A stretch of 6,698 bases of DNA from Bacteroidales bacterium (GTDB lineage Bacteria > Bacteroidota > Bacteroidia > Bacteroidales > UBA932). The position numbers and the translations under genes are program-made. The DNA lies in the NCBI GenBank assembly GCA_013335275.1, contig JAAXVX010000076.1:1-6698 (forward strand), in the 5' to 3' direction. The notes beneath the pieces are model-generated. The model was not told where the DNA came from, ran no database searches, and worked only from the letters and a program-made list of their open reading frames with translations. Within the stretch, counting starts at the first letter, position 1; each line of letters opens with the position of its first letter. Of the stretch, positions 1 through 6,698 are shown piece by piece.

Positions 1-350
1 AATACACACAGTACGCAGGAGACCAGGGGATTCTTATGGTTCCGGATCAGCGGATAAATTATTACAAGCAAGCCGATTCGGTTCGCAGCGATTTTGTAGA
101 CAGCCAGGCATATTGCTCATGGAAAGACGGCATACTGGTTTTTTACGATTCACCAATGGCAGAGGTTACCAAAAAACTTGAAAGATGGTTTAATGTGAAC
201 ATAATCATTAAAGACGAAATGCTGTTAAACTATAGAATAACCGGGACATTGAAAGACAGGAGCCTGGATCAGATAATGAAATTTATCTCCCTTACTTCTC
301 CTATTGATTACATCCAGGAAGGCGACAATATTTATATGACGAAAAGATAG
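1..350 (+). CDS. FecR-family anti-sigma factor, C-terminal fragment (DUF4974-type domain)
   Basis: This is the 3' end of a gene cut by the left edge. The frame is open from base 3, giving 115 visible residues, so the in-frame ATG at 36 is internal rather than the start. The first visible residues (YTQYAGDQGILMVPDQRINYY) fit the end of the FecR beta-rich domain. The rest fits the Bacteroidota FecR C-terminal domain, with the signature FYDSPMAEVTKKLERWFNVN followed by YRITGTLKDRSLDQI and a final hydrophobic strand, DNIYMTKR. Family knowledge: these are inner-membrane anti-sigma regulators whose periplasmic C-terminus receives a signal from an outer-membrane TonB-dependent transducer and controls a cytoplasmic ECF sigma factor. 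The N-terminal part and transmembrane segment are outside the window. The receptor gene with an STN domain 33 bases downstream is the obvious partner. The family call is firm; the pairing is inferred from position. Confidence 0.9.
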   Translation, partial: YTQYAGDQGILMVPDQRINYYKQADSVRSDFVDSQAYCSWKDGILVFYDSPMAEVTKKLERWFNVNIIIKDEMLLNYRITGTLKDRSLDQIMKFISLTSPIDYIQEGDNIYMTKR

Positions 351-383
351 ACAAATAACTAACCTAACTAAATTTTAAAAACT

Positions 384-3300
384 ATGAGGAAATGTAAGCA
401 TTGTTTATGGCTTTTGGTTTTCCTGTGCTTTTTATCCGTAAAGACCGGATATGGCATTACAGTGGATCAAAACAGATTGATTTCTGTATCCGCTAAAAAC
501 GTTACCCTTAACGAGCTAATCATGAAGCTCGAAAAGGAAACCGGATACGATTTTCTTTACAACAATAAGATAATCGACGGGAACACTAAAGTGAGCGTAG
601 ATATGAAAGACAAAACCGTTGAAGAGGTTTTGAACACTGCGCTTAAAAATGTATCTATAGAATATCAGATTGTTGACAATCAAATTATTCTACATCCAAC
701 AGGCATGAAGGAATCTGCCCCTTTGAAGCAGGCTCAAACAAAAAAGGGAAAAATATCCATCAAGGGTACTGTTTCCGAGTTTGACACAAAGGAGCCCATT
801 CCATATGCTTTTGTTGTAATTAAAGAGTTAAACGCCTGGGGAACCTGCGATAACGACGGTAAGTTTGTTCTTGAAAACATAACTCCCGGTACTTATGCAA
901 TGGAAGTATCCTGTCTTGGATACAGCACATATACTCTTAACGTAACACTCACTCAGGACATTAATAGTTTTGCTGTCAATCTTAAATCGGACAACTTAAA
1001 ACTTCCTGATGTTATTGTAACTGCAACACCCGGTTCCAGCATAAACTCATCTTCAAAAATTGAGAAGAATGCTATTCAGCACGTTCAGGCATCAAGTCTG
1101 GCCGACGTTATGCAACTACTGCCGGGATCGCTCATCACCAATCCCTCACTGACTACACAAAATAAGATTACCATACGGTCTATAAGCGACGCATCACATA
1201 ATAACACAAGAGGTGTGGGTCTTATGATAAACGGGGCAAAAGTATCAACCGATGCATCGCTTACGCTTGGGGAACCAACAGATATGTTTAAGGAAATGGA
1301 CTTCCGGAAATATTCAACTGACAATATAGAATCAATTGAAGTTCTTAAAGGAGTTCTTTCTGCTGAATACGGAGATGTAACATCGGGCGCTATTTTGGTT
1401 ACCACCAAAGCAGGGCGTACACCATTCGAAGTGAGAGTTAAATCGGACCCAAATACAAAAGCTGTCTCGGTCAGTAAAGGTTTCGGCCTCGGAAAGAATG
1501 CCGGAAACATCAATATTGATGCCGACTATGCAAGAGCGTTTAAAAACTGGATTTCTCCGGTTGACATATTCGACAGAACAACACTTGGTGTTACTTACTC
1601 AAATACATTCAACAAGGATAAAACGCCTTTGCGTTTTAATATGAGGTTCAGCGGATATCTAACTAAAAACAACTCTTCCAGTGACCCGGACGTTTCAATG
1701 CTGGACTTTACAAAAAGCAGCGAGAAAAACGCTTCGCTTGCAATATACGGCAACTGGCTTTTAAACAAGAGCTGGATAAGCTCCCTTAATTACAACTTGT
1801 CCGGAAATATAGGCACAGATACTTATCAGAAGTTCACAGTAAACAGCGGGCTTCCTGTTCCTACTACAGACATAAGAGTATCCGGAATTTCTCTTGGACA
1901 ATTTACCGGCACTCTTGAAGAGAGGGATTACAGAACGGAGGACATTCCAATTTATGCTTCTGCAAAAATTACTGCAAACCTAAATAAGAGCATAAACAAA
2001 ATCCGTTTTAAAACTATGCTCGGATTAGAGTTTAATACAAAGGGTAACCATGGCCGCGGAGAATACTATATGAGTGCAGCTCCTGCCTTTTTCCGCGAAA
2101 GGAACTATAACGACATCCCTTTCATGAACGACCTGAGTCTCTTCTTTGAAGAAAAAGTGACTCTTCCTTTTAAAAGCACCACTCTGGAACTTACAGCAGG
2201 TGCAAGGTTGAACAAAATGATCATTACCGGTTATAATTACAACCCAACAATAGACCCTCGTTTGAATGGAAAGTATACAATTTTGCCTTATAGAAGAGAC
2301 CGTGCTATAAATGCCCTCTCAATAAGAGGCGGCTGGGGTATTCTTCAGAGACTGCCGTCTATCGGACTTCTTTATCCGGCTCCTAAATATACAGACAATG
2401 CACTTTTCCTTTACAGAAATGCAACATCGGGAGAGTCTCTTGCTGTTATTCAGACTACAGTTGTTGATGAATTGCTTCAATACAACCTGAAACCTGTAAA
2501 AACAAGAAATATTGAATTGGGTCTCGACATAAATGTTAAAGGAATCGATGCTCAGTTTACATATTTTAATGAAAAACTTACAAATGGTATCTCAGAAAAC
2601 AAAACATTTTCAAGTGTTTCGTATGACATGTATAACTCCGTTACCGATCCAAATGCTGCTCCAAAATTTGAGGGAGGAAGAGTGTGGGTAAAAAACACAC
2701 TTGGAGAATATGTACCTCTTTCATTCACTACACGTAAAGAGTTTATCAGTTACGACAGGCCGGATAACCGTGCAGAAGTTAATAAATGGGGTGTTGAATA
2801 CGATATCAACTTTGGCAAAATCAAAGCTCTCAATACTTCTGTTATCGTAAGCGGATCATACATGACAAGCAACGAGCAGGAGAGAGGACTTGTGCGTTAT
2901 GATGCAAGAAGAATTGACCCTGTGGATTCAAAACAGAGAATGCCATATATCGGATTATATGAATCTGATCCTACCGTAATAGGTGTAGGCGGAGGAAGTG
3001 AACGATTTACAACAAGTATCAATTTTGTAACACACATCCCTTCAATAAGAATGATTGTTTCAATTGTTACACAGTGTGTATGGATGAATAATTCATGGAA
3101 CCTGTTTGACAAGGACCGCGTATATAAGCTTAATGGTGCCGGCACCCGTTATTATGGTGACTTCGATAAGCAGAAGAATTATGAAATTATGTACAGGGAT
3201 CCGGATTACTATATGGACCTTAATGGTACTGTAAGACCTTTCAGCGATTACTACACTACCACCGACAATGACCTGAAACGCAGGCTTTCGATGCTCATAT

Positions 3301-3527
3301 TATCCAAAGACCAGACATACTACTTCCAGGACTCCGGTACGAAACCATATTTTATGGCAAATCTTCGTATTACAAAGGAAATTGGAAATAATGCGGCTCT
3401 TTCCTTCTATGCAAACAACTTCACAAACTCAACTCCTCTCATGAAACAAAAAAACAGGCCTGAGGCTGTTGGTTCAAGAAGGAATACTCCAATTTACTTT
3501 GGTGCGGAAATTAAACTAACCTTCTAA
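384..3527 (+). CDS. TonB-dependent outer-membrane receptor/transducer with STN domain
   Basis: The 1047-residue protein is an outer-membrane receptor expected to import a ligand using TonB energy and to signal to the FecR encoded upstream. Domains in order: a signal peptide (about 1-24, basic MRKCKH then a hydrophobic core, probable cleavage near TGYG); an STN (secretin/TonB short N-terminal) domain at about 34-105; a carboxypeptidase-regulatory-like beta-sandwich at about 125-200 (IKGTVSEFDTKEPIPYAFV, DNDGKFVLENITPGTY); a Ton-box-like stretch PDVIVTATP at 208-216; a plug at about 228-345 ending in IESIEVLKGVLSAEYGDVTS; then a roughly 700-residue barrel ending in YFGAEIKLTF with the usual terminal aromatic residue. 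The ATG at 384 is chosen because it opens the signal peptide; there is no Shine-Dalgarno, only an A/T-rich leader, as is normal in Bacteroidota. No SusD-type gene follows, so a classical glycan SusC role is unlikely. The substrate is unknown; a siderophore, metal complex or other small ligand is possible. Confidence 0.93.
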   Translation: MRKCKHCLWLLVFLCFLSVKTGYGITVDQNRLISVSAKNVTLNELIMKLEKETGYDFLYNNKIIDGNTKVSVDMKDKTVEEVLNTALKNVSIEYQIVDNQIILHPTGMKESAPLKQAQTKKGKISIKGTVSEFDTKEPIPYAFVVIKELNAWGTCDNDGKFVLENITPGTYAMEVSCLGYSTYTLNVTLTQDINSFAVNLKSDNLKLPDVIVTATPGSSINSSSKIEKNAIQHVQASSLADVMQLLPGSLITNPSLTTQNKITIRSISDASHNNTRGVGLMINGAKVSTDASLTLGEPTDMFKEMDFRKYSTDNIESIEVLKGVLSAEYGDVTSGAILVTTKAGRTPFEVRVKSDPNTKAVSVSKGFGLGKNAGNINIDADYARAFKNWISPVDIFDRTTLGVTYSNTFNKDKTPLRFNMRFSGYLTKNNSSSDPDVSMLDFTKSSEKNASLAIYGNWLLNKSWISSLNYNLSGNIGTDTYQKFTVNSGLPVPTTDIRVSGISLGQFTGTLEERDYRTEDIPIYASAKITANLNKSINKIRFKTMLGLEFNTKGNHGRGEYYMSAAPAFFRERNYNDIPFMNDLSLFFEEKVTLPFKSTTLELTAGARLNKMIITGYNYNPTIDPRLNGKYTILPYRRDRAINALSIRGGWGILQRLPSIGLLYPAPKYTDNALFLYRNATSGESLAVIQTTVVDELLQYNLKPVKTRNIELGLDINVKGIDAQFTYFNEKLTNGISENKTFSSVSYDMYNSVTDPNAAPKFEGGRVWVKNTLGEYVPLSFTTRKEFISYDRPDNRAEVNKWGVEYDINFGKIKALNTSVIVSGSYMTSNEQERGLVRYDARRIDPVDSKQRMPYIGLYESDPTVIGVGGGSERFTTSINFVTHIPSIRMIVSIVTQCVWMNNSWNLFDKDRVYKLNGAGTRYYGDFDKQKNYEIMYRDPDYYMDLNGTVRPFSDYYTTTDNDLKRRLSMLILSKDQTYYFQDSGTKPYFMANLRITKEIGNNAALSFYANNFTNSTPLMKQKNRPEAVGSRRNTPIYFGAEIKLTF

Positions 3528-3537
3528 ATCTGCTATT

Positions 3538-4773
3538 ATGAGAAATATTAAAATACTATTAATGCTCATTGCATCCCTTTCAATCTGGGGATGTATGAAA
3601 GATACAAAAACATCTCAGTTTACCGACGATGCAACAAGTTCTACAATTAACATTACTGTGGCAATGCCGGCAGGTTATGACTACACTGTTGCGGGCATGA
3701 AGGTTAAACTGTCGGATCCATCGACCGGCCTTCTGTTTGAGGGAACTACAAACGCAGATGGCGTAGCGCAGATTCGCGTTGCACACGGCTCATATATAGC
3801 AACATCAGAGGCAAAATACGCTGTCCCCGGAGGAGTTATATATATTTTCAACGGCACATCAAACCGCATAAGGGTTACGCCTACCGATGAAAAGGTTGTT
3901 GCTGCCGACCTTAATCTGAATGTTTCAAAGACCGGCCAGATAGTTATCAAAGAGTTCTATTATGGCGGTTGCCTTAATCCTCTTACAGGAAAAACTTATG
4001 CAAACGACAAATACATCATTCTTTACAACAATTCGGCTGATGTAGCTTACCTGGATTCCCTTTGCATTGGAATGGCCGATCCGTTTAACGCTCCTACAAG
4101 CGGCAAAAGCTCTGTTTGGGTTAAAAAAGGTACCACAGAATTAAGAGACTCTGTTCCAAATTCCTCAATTGGCTGGATGTTCCCCGGAACAGGAAAGGAC
4201 AATGCTCTTGCTCCTGGCGCACAGGCAGTAATTTGTACTAACGGTATTAACCATACTATTACAGCTCCTAACTCAGTAGATTTGAGCAAAGCCGGTTACT
4301 GGGCATTGTACGATCCTATTCTTACTAAGGGACAGTCAACTCCTCAGCCAGGAGTAAAGCTCATGCAAGGTTTCTGGAAAGTTGGAACCGCAACTCAATA
4401 CAGTCTTTCGCAGCTGAGTCCTGCAATTTTTATTTACAATCTTGGAGGAAAGGGCTTGTCTAAATTCATATTGGATACTTATACCTATAATCCGGCACAA
4501 GCGACAAACAGGAATTTTGACTGTCTGATGATTGACAAAAACTCCATTTTGGACGGAGTTGAGTGTTTCAGGGATGTTACCGATTCAAAAAGGTTAAGAC
4601 CGGAAGTTGACAACGGTTTCACAAAAACTAACGGAAGCGGAACAGGAGAGACTGTTCACAGAAAAATTGACGCAGTTGCTACAGCTGCTGCCGGTGGAAG
4701 AATTGTCTATATGGACACAAATAACTCTTCGAACGATTTTGAATTGAAAAGCAAACCATCATTGGCAAACTAA
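3538..4773 (+). CDS. DUF4876-type outer-membrane lipoprotein
   Basis: The 411-residue protein has a lipoprotein signal peptide, MRNIKILLMLIASLSIWGC, with the lipidated cysteine expected at residue 19. The residues after it, MKD, put a lysine and an acidic residue next to the cysteine, resembling the lipoprotein export signal that sends Bacteroidota lipoproteins to the cell surface. Residues about 35-128 look like a transthyretin/carboxypeptidase-regulatory-type beta-sandwich (VKLSDPSTGLLFEGTTNADG, then AQIRVAHGSYIAT). Residues about 133-400 carry a lamin-tail-like pattern: GQIVIKEFYYGG, YIILYNNSADVAYLDSLCIG, LAPGAQAVICTNG. The end, VHRKIDAV...GGRIVYMDTNNSSNDF, matches what I recall of DUF4876 proteins. 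Cysteines are at 145, 176, 233, 329 and 343 besides Cys19. It starts 10 bases after the receptor stop, so co-transcription is very likely. Function is not established; by position it could be a ligand-capturing or receptor-associated surface protein. The DUF4876 name is from memory, without a profile search. Confidence 0.8.
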   Translation: MRNIKILLMLIASLSIWGCMKDTKTSQFTDDATSSTINITVAMPAGYDYTVAGMKVKLSDPSTGLLFEGTTNADGVAQIRVAHGSYIATSEAKYAVPGGVIYIFNGTSNRIRVTPTDEKVVAADLNLNVSKTGQIVIKEFYYGGCLNPLTGKTYANDKYIILYNNSADVAYLDSLCIGMADPFNAPTSGKSSVWVKKGTTELRDSVPNSSIGWMFPGTGKDNALAPGAQAVICTNGINHTITAPNSVDLSKAGYWALYDPILTKGQSTPQPGVKLMQGFWKVGTATQYSLSQLSPAIFIYNLGGKGLSKFILDTYTYNPAQATNRNFDCLMIDKNSILDGVECFRDVTDSKRLRPEVDNGFTKTNGSGTGETVHRKIDAVATAAAGGRIVYMDTNNSSNDFELKSKPSLAN

Positions 4774-4804
4774 TATTAATGAATTGTGATGAAAAAATTA
4801 ATAT
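4774..4804 (+). promoter_or_regulatory. Translation start region deciding the start of the barrel gene (GTG 4786 versus ATG 4789)
   Basis: The open frame can start at GTG 4786 or at the adjacent ATG 4789. The ATG is preferred because it gives a normal MKKLIYITVF signal-peptide start and ATG is the stronger initiator. No Shine-Dalgarno is present; the region is very A/T-rich, typical of Bacteroidota leaders. The 8-base arms atattaat (4773-4780) and attaatat (4797-4804) are inverted copies flanking the start codon. All pairs are A-T, so any hairpin would be weak and may be chance. Confidence 0.45.
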
Positions 4805-6393
4805 ATATAACAGTATTTTTAGTAATCTGCCTTCAATCGGCTACCCTTTGGGGTCAGAAGCGTTCGGACAAATCGGTCTATTCGTTTGACAGGATGGAGA
4901 AGAGATATCCATGGATTGGTTCCGACAACGGAGCCGGACTCGTGTACAATCAATCTCTCGATTTTTCAACAATAAATGCATATTTCGGACAAACAAACGG
5001 AGACTATAGAAACTTTAACGATCCTGAAAAATTCCAGAACTTTGGGATTAAAACCGAGTCTTACGTAAAGGTTAAAAACGTGTTCTTCTATGGTTCGTTT
5101 AACTATGATTACGGAATTAAACAAAATCAGGCCTGGCTTGGAACAATTTCCCAAAACTCTGTTTTTGGTCCTGTCGTAGATTCAATCCCGGGAAAAGTAT
5201 TGAACGAATCTTACATACTTGCCGGCAAGGTTGGGTACAAACTAAACGACAAATTCTCAATCGGAGCGGCCATGAATTACCAAACAGCTACTGCAGCCAA
5301 GAGAATTGACGGAAGGAACATGAATACATTGTCTAAATTCAGCGTAGCTCCCGGTATTACTTATAACTGGGGCATTCTTACAGCGGGTATTAACGCTGCA
5401 TACCAGCGCAATGTAGAAAGAGCAAAATATACCTTTATTGGAGATGTCACTGGCAAATCCATTTTCTATCAGGAAGGATTGTGGTTCTTCTCAAAAGCAG
5501 GAGTTACCAGTACCACTTCCATGGACCGCGGTTATTTTACAAATGTATACGGCGGTGCTGCTCAGCTACAGTTAAGAAACAAGAACATAAGCTTCTTTAA
5601 TCAGCTAAAAGTAGACTATAACAGGGAGAGTGATTATGATGATCAAAACCTTTTAAGGAGAAACGCTTTTGTAGACGGATTAAAATATGACTACAAGGGA
5701 GATTTCACTTTCAAAGGCAAAAAGGCAGATCACTACCTTGGTTTGAAATTTGTCAATGACGAACAGTTCGCATATAATGTTGTATCTGTTTACGAACCGG
5801 TTCCGGGTGAGGTTAATCAATGGAACTATTATGAATACGGAAAAACTCTCAGATATATGCAAACAGTCCGTCAATACGGAGCAGAATACAAAGCATACAT
5901 AAAGAGAACCGACTGGCACTGCTCATGGATTTTCACTCTGGGCGGCAATATGAGAGAGGTTAACAAAGACTTCCGAATTTATCCTGCAAAATACCATCAG
6001 GACTACACAAACAAAGAAGTTTACGCAAAAGTGGAAAAGAACCTTATGTTTGGAAAAAAATCATATCTGGATATCAACATAAACGGCGGCTATGTTATGG
6101 GCGATGGCACTATGCTTTCGACAGTGAATCCTATGACATCCGGTGCACTCAAACAGAATGAAAGTATCCTGAAACAGGATTTTGCATACCAGACTGCCGA
6201 GCGCTTTATTGCAGGTGGTGGTGTAAAATACAGCATTGCCCTCAATCCGGAAAAAGGCAAGGTTGCTTTCTGCGGTGTAAACTACAGACATCAGTTTCTC
6301 AACGATGGAGGAAAACTTGACAACATTCTCACAGGAGTACTTCCCGGACAGTCTCGTTCGACATTATCCTTCACTGTTGGTATAAACTTTTAA
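4789..6393 (+). CDS. DUF6850-type outer-membrane beta-barrel protein
   Basis: The 534-residue protein opens with a signal peptide (MKKLIYITVFLVICLQSATL, probable cleavage at WG/QKRS). It then shows the alternating aromatic/polar strand pattern of an outer-membrane barrel, and ends in RSTLSFTVGINF with a terminal phenylalanine. Landmarks: SDNGAGLVYNQ at 45-55; the strand pair YVKVKNVFFYGSFNYDYG at 92-109; a run with DSIPGKV at 131-137 and a strand about YILAGKVGYKLNDKFSIGAA; KRIDGRNMNTLSKFSVAPGI at 171-190. This layout agrees with what I recall of the DUF6850 family. It lacks the STN, plug and Ton box of a TonB-dependent receptor, and it is about half the length of the upstream receptor. It begins 15 bases after the lipoprotein stop, so the three are probably one operon. 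Function is unknown; a second pore, a partner barrel for the lipoprotein or an adhesin-like surface protein are all open. The barrel call is firmer than the DUF number. Confidence 0.78.
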   Translation: MKKLIYITVFLVICLQSATLWGQKRSDKSVYSFDRMEKRYPWIGSDNGAGLVYNQSLDFSTINAYFGQTNGDYRNFNDPEKFQNFGIKTESYVKVKNVFFYGSFNYDYGIKQNQAWLGTISQNSVFGPVVDSIPGKVLNESYILAGKVGYKLNDKFSIGAAMNYQTATAAKRIDGRNMNTLSKFSVAPGITYNWGILTAGINAAYQRNVERAKYTFIGDVTGKSIFYQEGLWFFSKAGVTSTTSMDRGYFTNVYGGAAQLQLRNKNISFFNQLKVDYNRESDYDDQNLLRRNAFVDGLKYDYKGDFTFKGKKADHYLGLKFVNDEQFAYNVVSVYEPVPGEVNQWNYYEYGKTLRYMQTVRQYGAEYKAYIKRTDWHCSWIFTLGGNMREVNKDFRIYPAKYHQDYTNKEVYAKVEKNLMFGKKSYLDININGGYVMGDGTMLSTVNPMTSGALKQNESILKQDFAYQTAERFIAGGGVKYSIALNPEKGKVAFCGVNYRHQFLNDGGKLDNILTGVLPGQSRSTLSFTVGINF

Positions 6394-6416
6394 CGATCTA
6401 ATTTAAAAAACACACG

Positions 6417-6698
6417 ATGAAGAAAAGATTTTTAGCTTTCTCGGCAGCGTTACTTTTAACAGTAACTTATGCTGTTGCCGACGAAGGAATGTGGATGGCC
6501 AACCTGCTTGACAAGCAGCTTTACCAGTTGATGAAGAGCAAGGGTCTGAAATTGTCTCCTGCCGAAATTTATAATGAGAACGGCGGCGCACTTTCAGATG
6601 CAATTATTGCCATCGACGGCGGTAGCTGCAGCGGAAGCATTATTTCTCCGAACGGTCTTATGATAACAAACCACCACTGCGCATATGGCGATGTTCAT
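6417..6698 (+). CDS. S46-family serine peptidase (dipeptidyl-peptidase 7/11 type), N-terminal fragment
   Basis: The first 94 residues are visible; the gene runs off the right edge, whereas family members are usually around 700 residues. It has a signal peptide (MKKRFLAFSAALLLTVTYAVA) with likely cleavage after AVA at 19-21, leaving the typical S46 mature start DEGMWM. Next come IAIDGGSCSGSIISPNGLMI and then TNHHCAYGDVH, the S46 hallmark around the catalytic histidine. By analogy with the chymotrypsin motif TAAHC, His87 is the probable catalytic residue, and Cys71 and Cys88 may form the neighbouring disulfide. S46 enzymes are periplasmic or surface exopeptidases that release dipeptides from the N-terminus of peptides for amino-acid nutrition. 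The aspartate, serine and substrate-specificity residues lie beyond the window, so DPP7 and DPP11 cannot be separated. It starts 23 bases after the barrel gene with no terminator between them. The A-rich leader atttaaaaaacacacg precedes the ATG. Confidence 0.92.
   Translation, partial: MKKRFLAFSAALLLTVTYAVADEGMWMANLLDKQLYQLMKSKGLKLSPAEIYNENGGALSDAIIAIDGGSCSGSIISPNGLMITNHHCAYGDVH

Noticed and set aside
36..350. ATG at 36 as the start of a small stand-alone gene
   Set aside because: The frame is open to base 3 and the upstream residues continue the FecR pattern, so this is an internal methionine of a gene cut by the window edge.
1085..1513. 142-codon open frame on the - strand inside the receptor gene
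   Set aside because: It lies wholly opposite the conserved plug region of the receptor, has no recognisable domain or leader, and is best explained as a shadow frame.
384..3527. Receptor as a SusC glycan transporter
   Set aside because: The next gene is not SusD-like, and the N-terminal STN domain with an adjacent FecR points to a signalling receptor whose substrate is open.
4786..4788. GTG at 4786 as the start of the barrel gene
   Set aside because: The very next codon is ATG and gives a standard MKK signal-peptide start; the GTG adds only one residue.
6360..6416. Possible Bacteroidota promoter in tataaacttttaacg before the peptidase gene
   Set aside because: The spacing does not match TAnnTTTG and no TTTG lies at the -33 position; it is mostly the end of the barrel coding sequence.
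6403..6603. 66-codon - strand frame over the S46 gene start
   Set aside because: It runs opposite a clear S46 signal peptide and mature N-terminus and has no independent support.

Overview
The window looks like part of a Bacteroidota (probably Bacteroidales) chromosome. This rests on protein families largely confined to that phylum: a FecR anti-sigma factor with a DUF4974-type C-terminus, a TonB-dependent receptor with an N-terminal STN plus carboxypeptidase-regulatory-like extension, a DUF4876 lipoprotein, a DUF6850 outer-membrane protein and an S46 peptidase. A/T-rich leaders without Shine-Dalgarno sequences precede the genes, which also fits. Genus or species cannot be read from the sequence.

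Layout: all five genes are on the + strand and packed tightly. Bases 3-350 hold the C-terminal 115 residues of a FecR-like anti-sigma factor; its N-terminus and the expected ECF sigma factor lie to the left. After 33 bases comes a 1047-residue TonB-dependent receptor/transducer (384-3527). Ten bases later is a 411-residue lipoprotein (3538-4773), and 15 bases after that a 534-residue beta-barrel protein (4789-6393, starting at an ATG just inside a longer GTG-start ORF). After a further 23 bases the first 94 residues of a secreted S46 dipeptidyl-peptidase begin (6417) and run off the right edge. No RNA gene, insertion sequence, CRISPR array, terminator or gene-free stretch over 300 bases was seen; the longest gap is 33 bases.

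How it may work: FecR and the receptor form a cell-surface signalling pair of the FecIRA type. The receptor would sense a ligand at the outer membrane and signal through its periplasmic STN domain to FecR, which would control an ECF sigma factor that in turn drives the receptor operon. The receptor is not followed by a SusD-like lipoprotein, as in glycan-uptake loci. Instead it is followed by a DUF4876 lipoprotein and a second barrel, DUF6850. To my knowledge the function and ligand of this receptor/DUF4876/DUF6850 set are not established, which makes it the most interesting part of the window. The S46 peptidase may be a housekeeping neighbour or may be transcribed together with the set.
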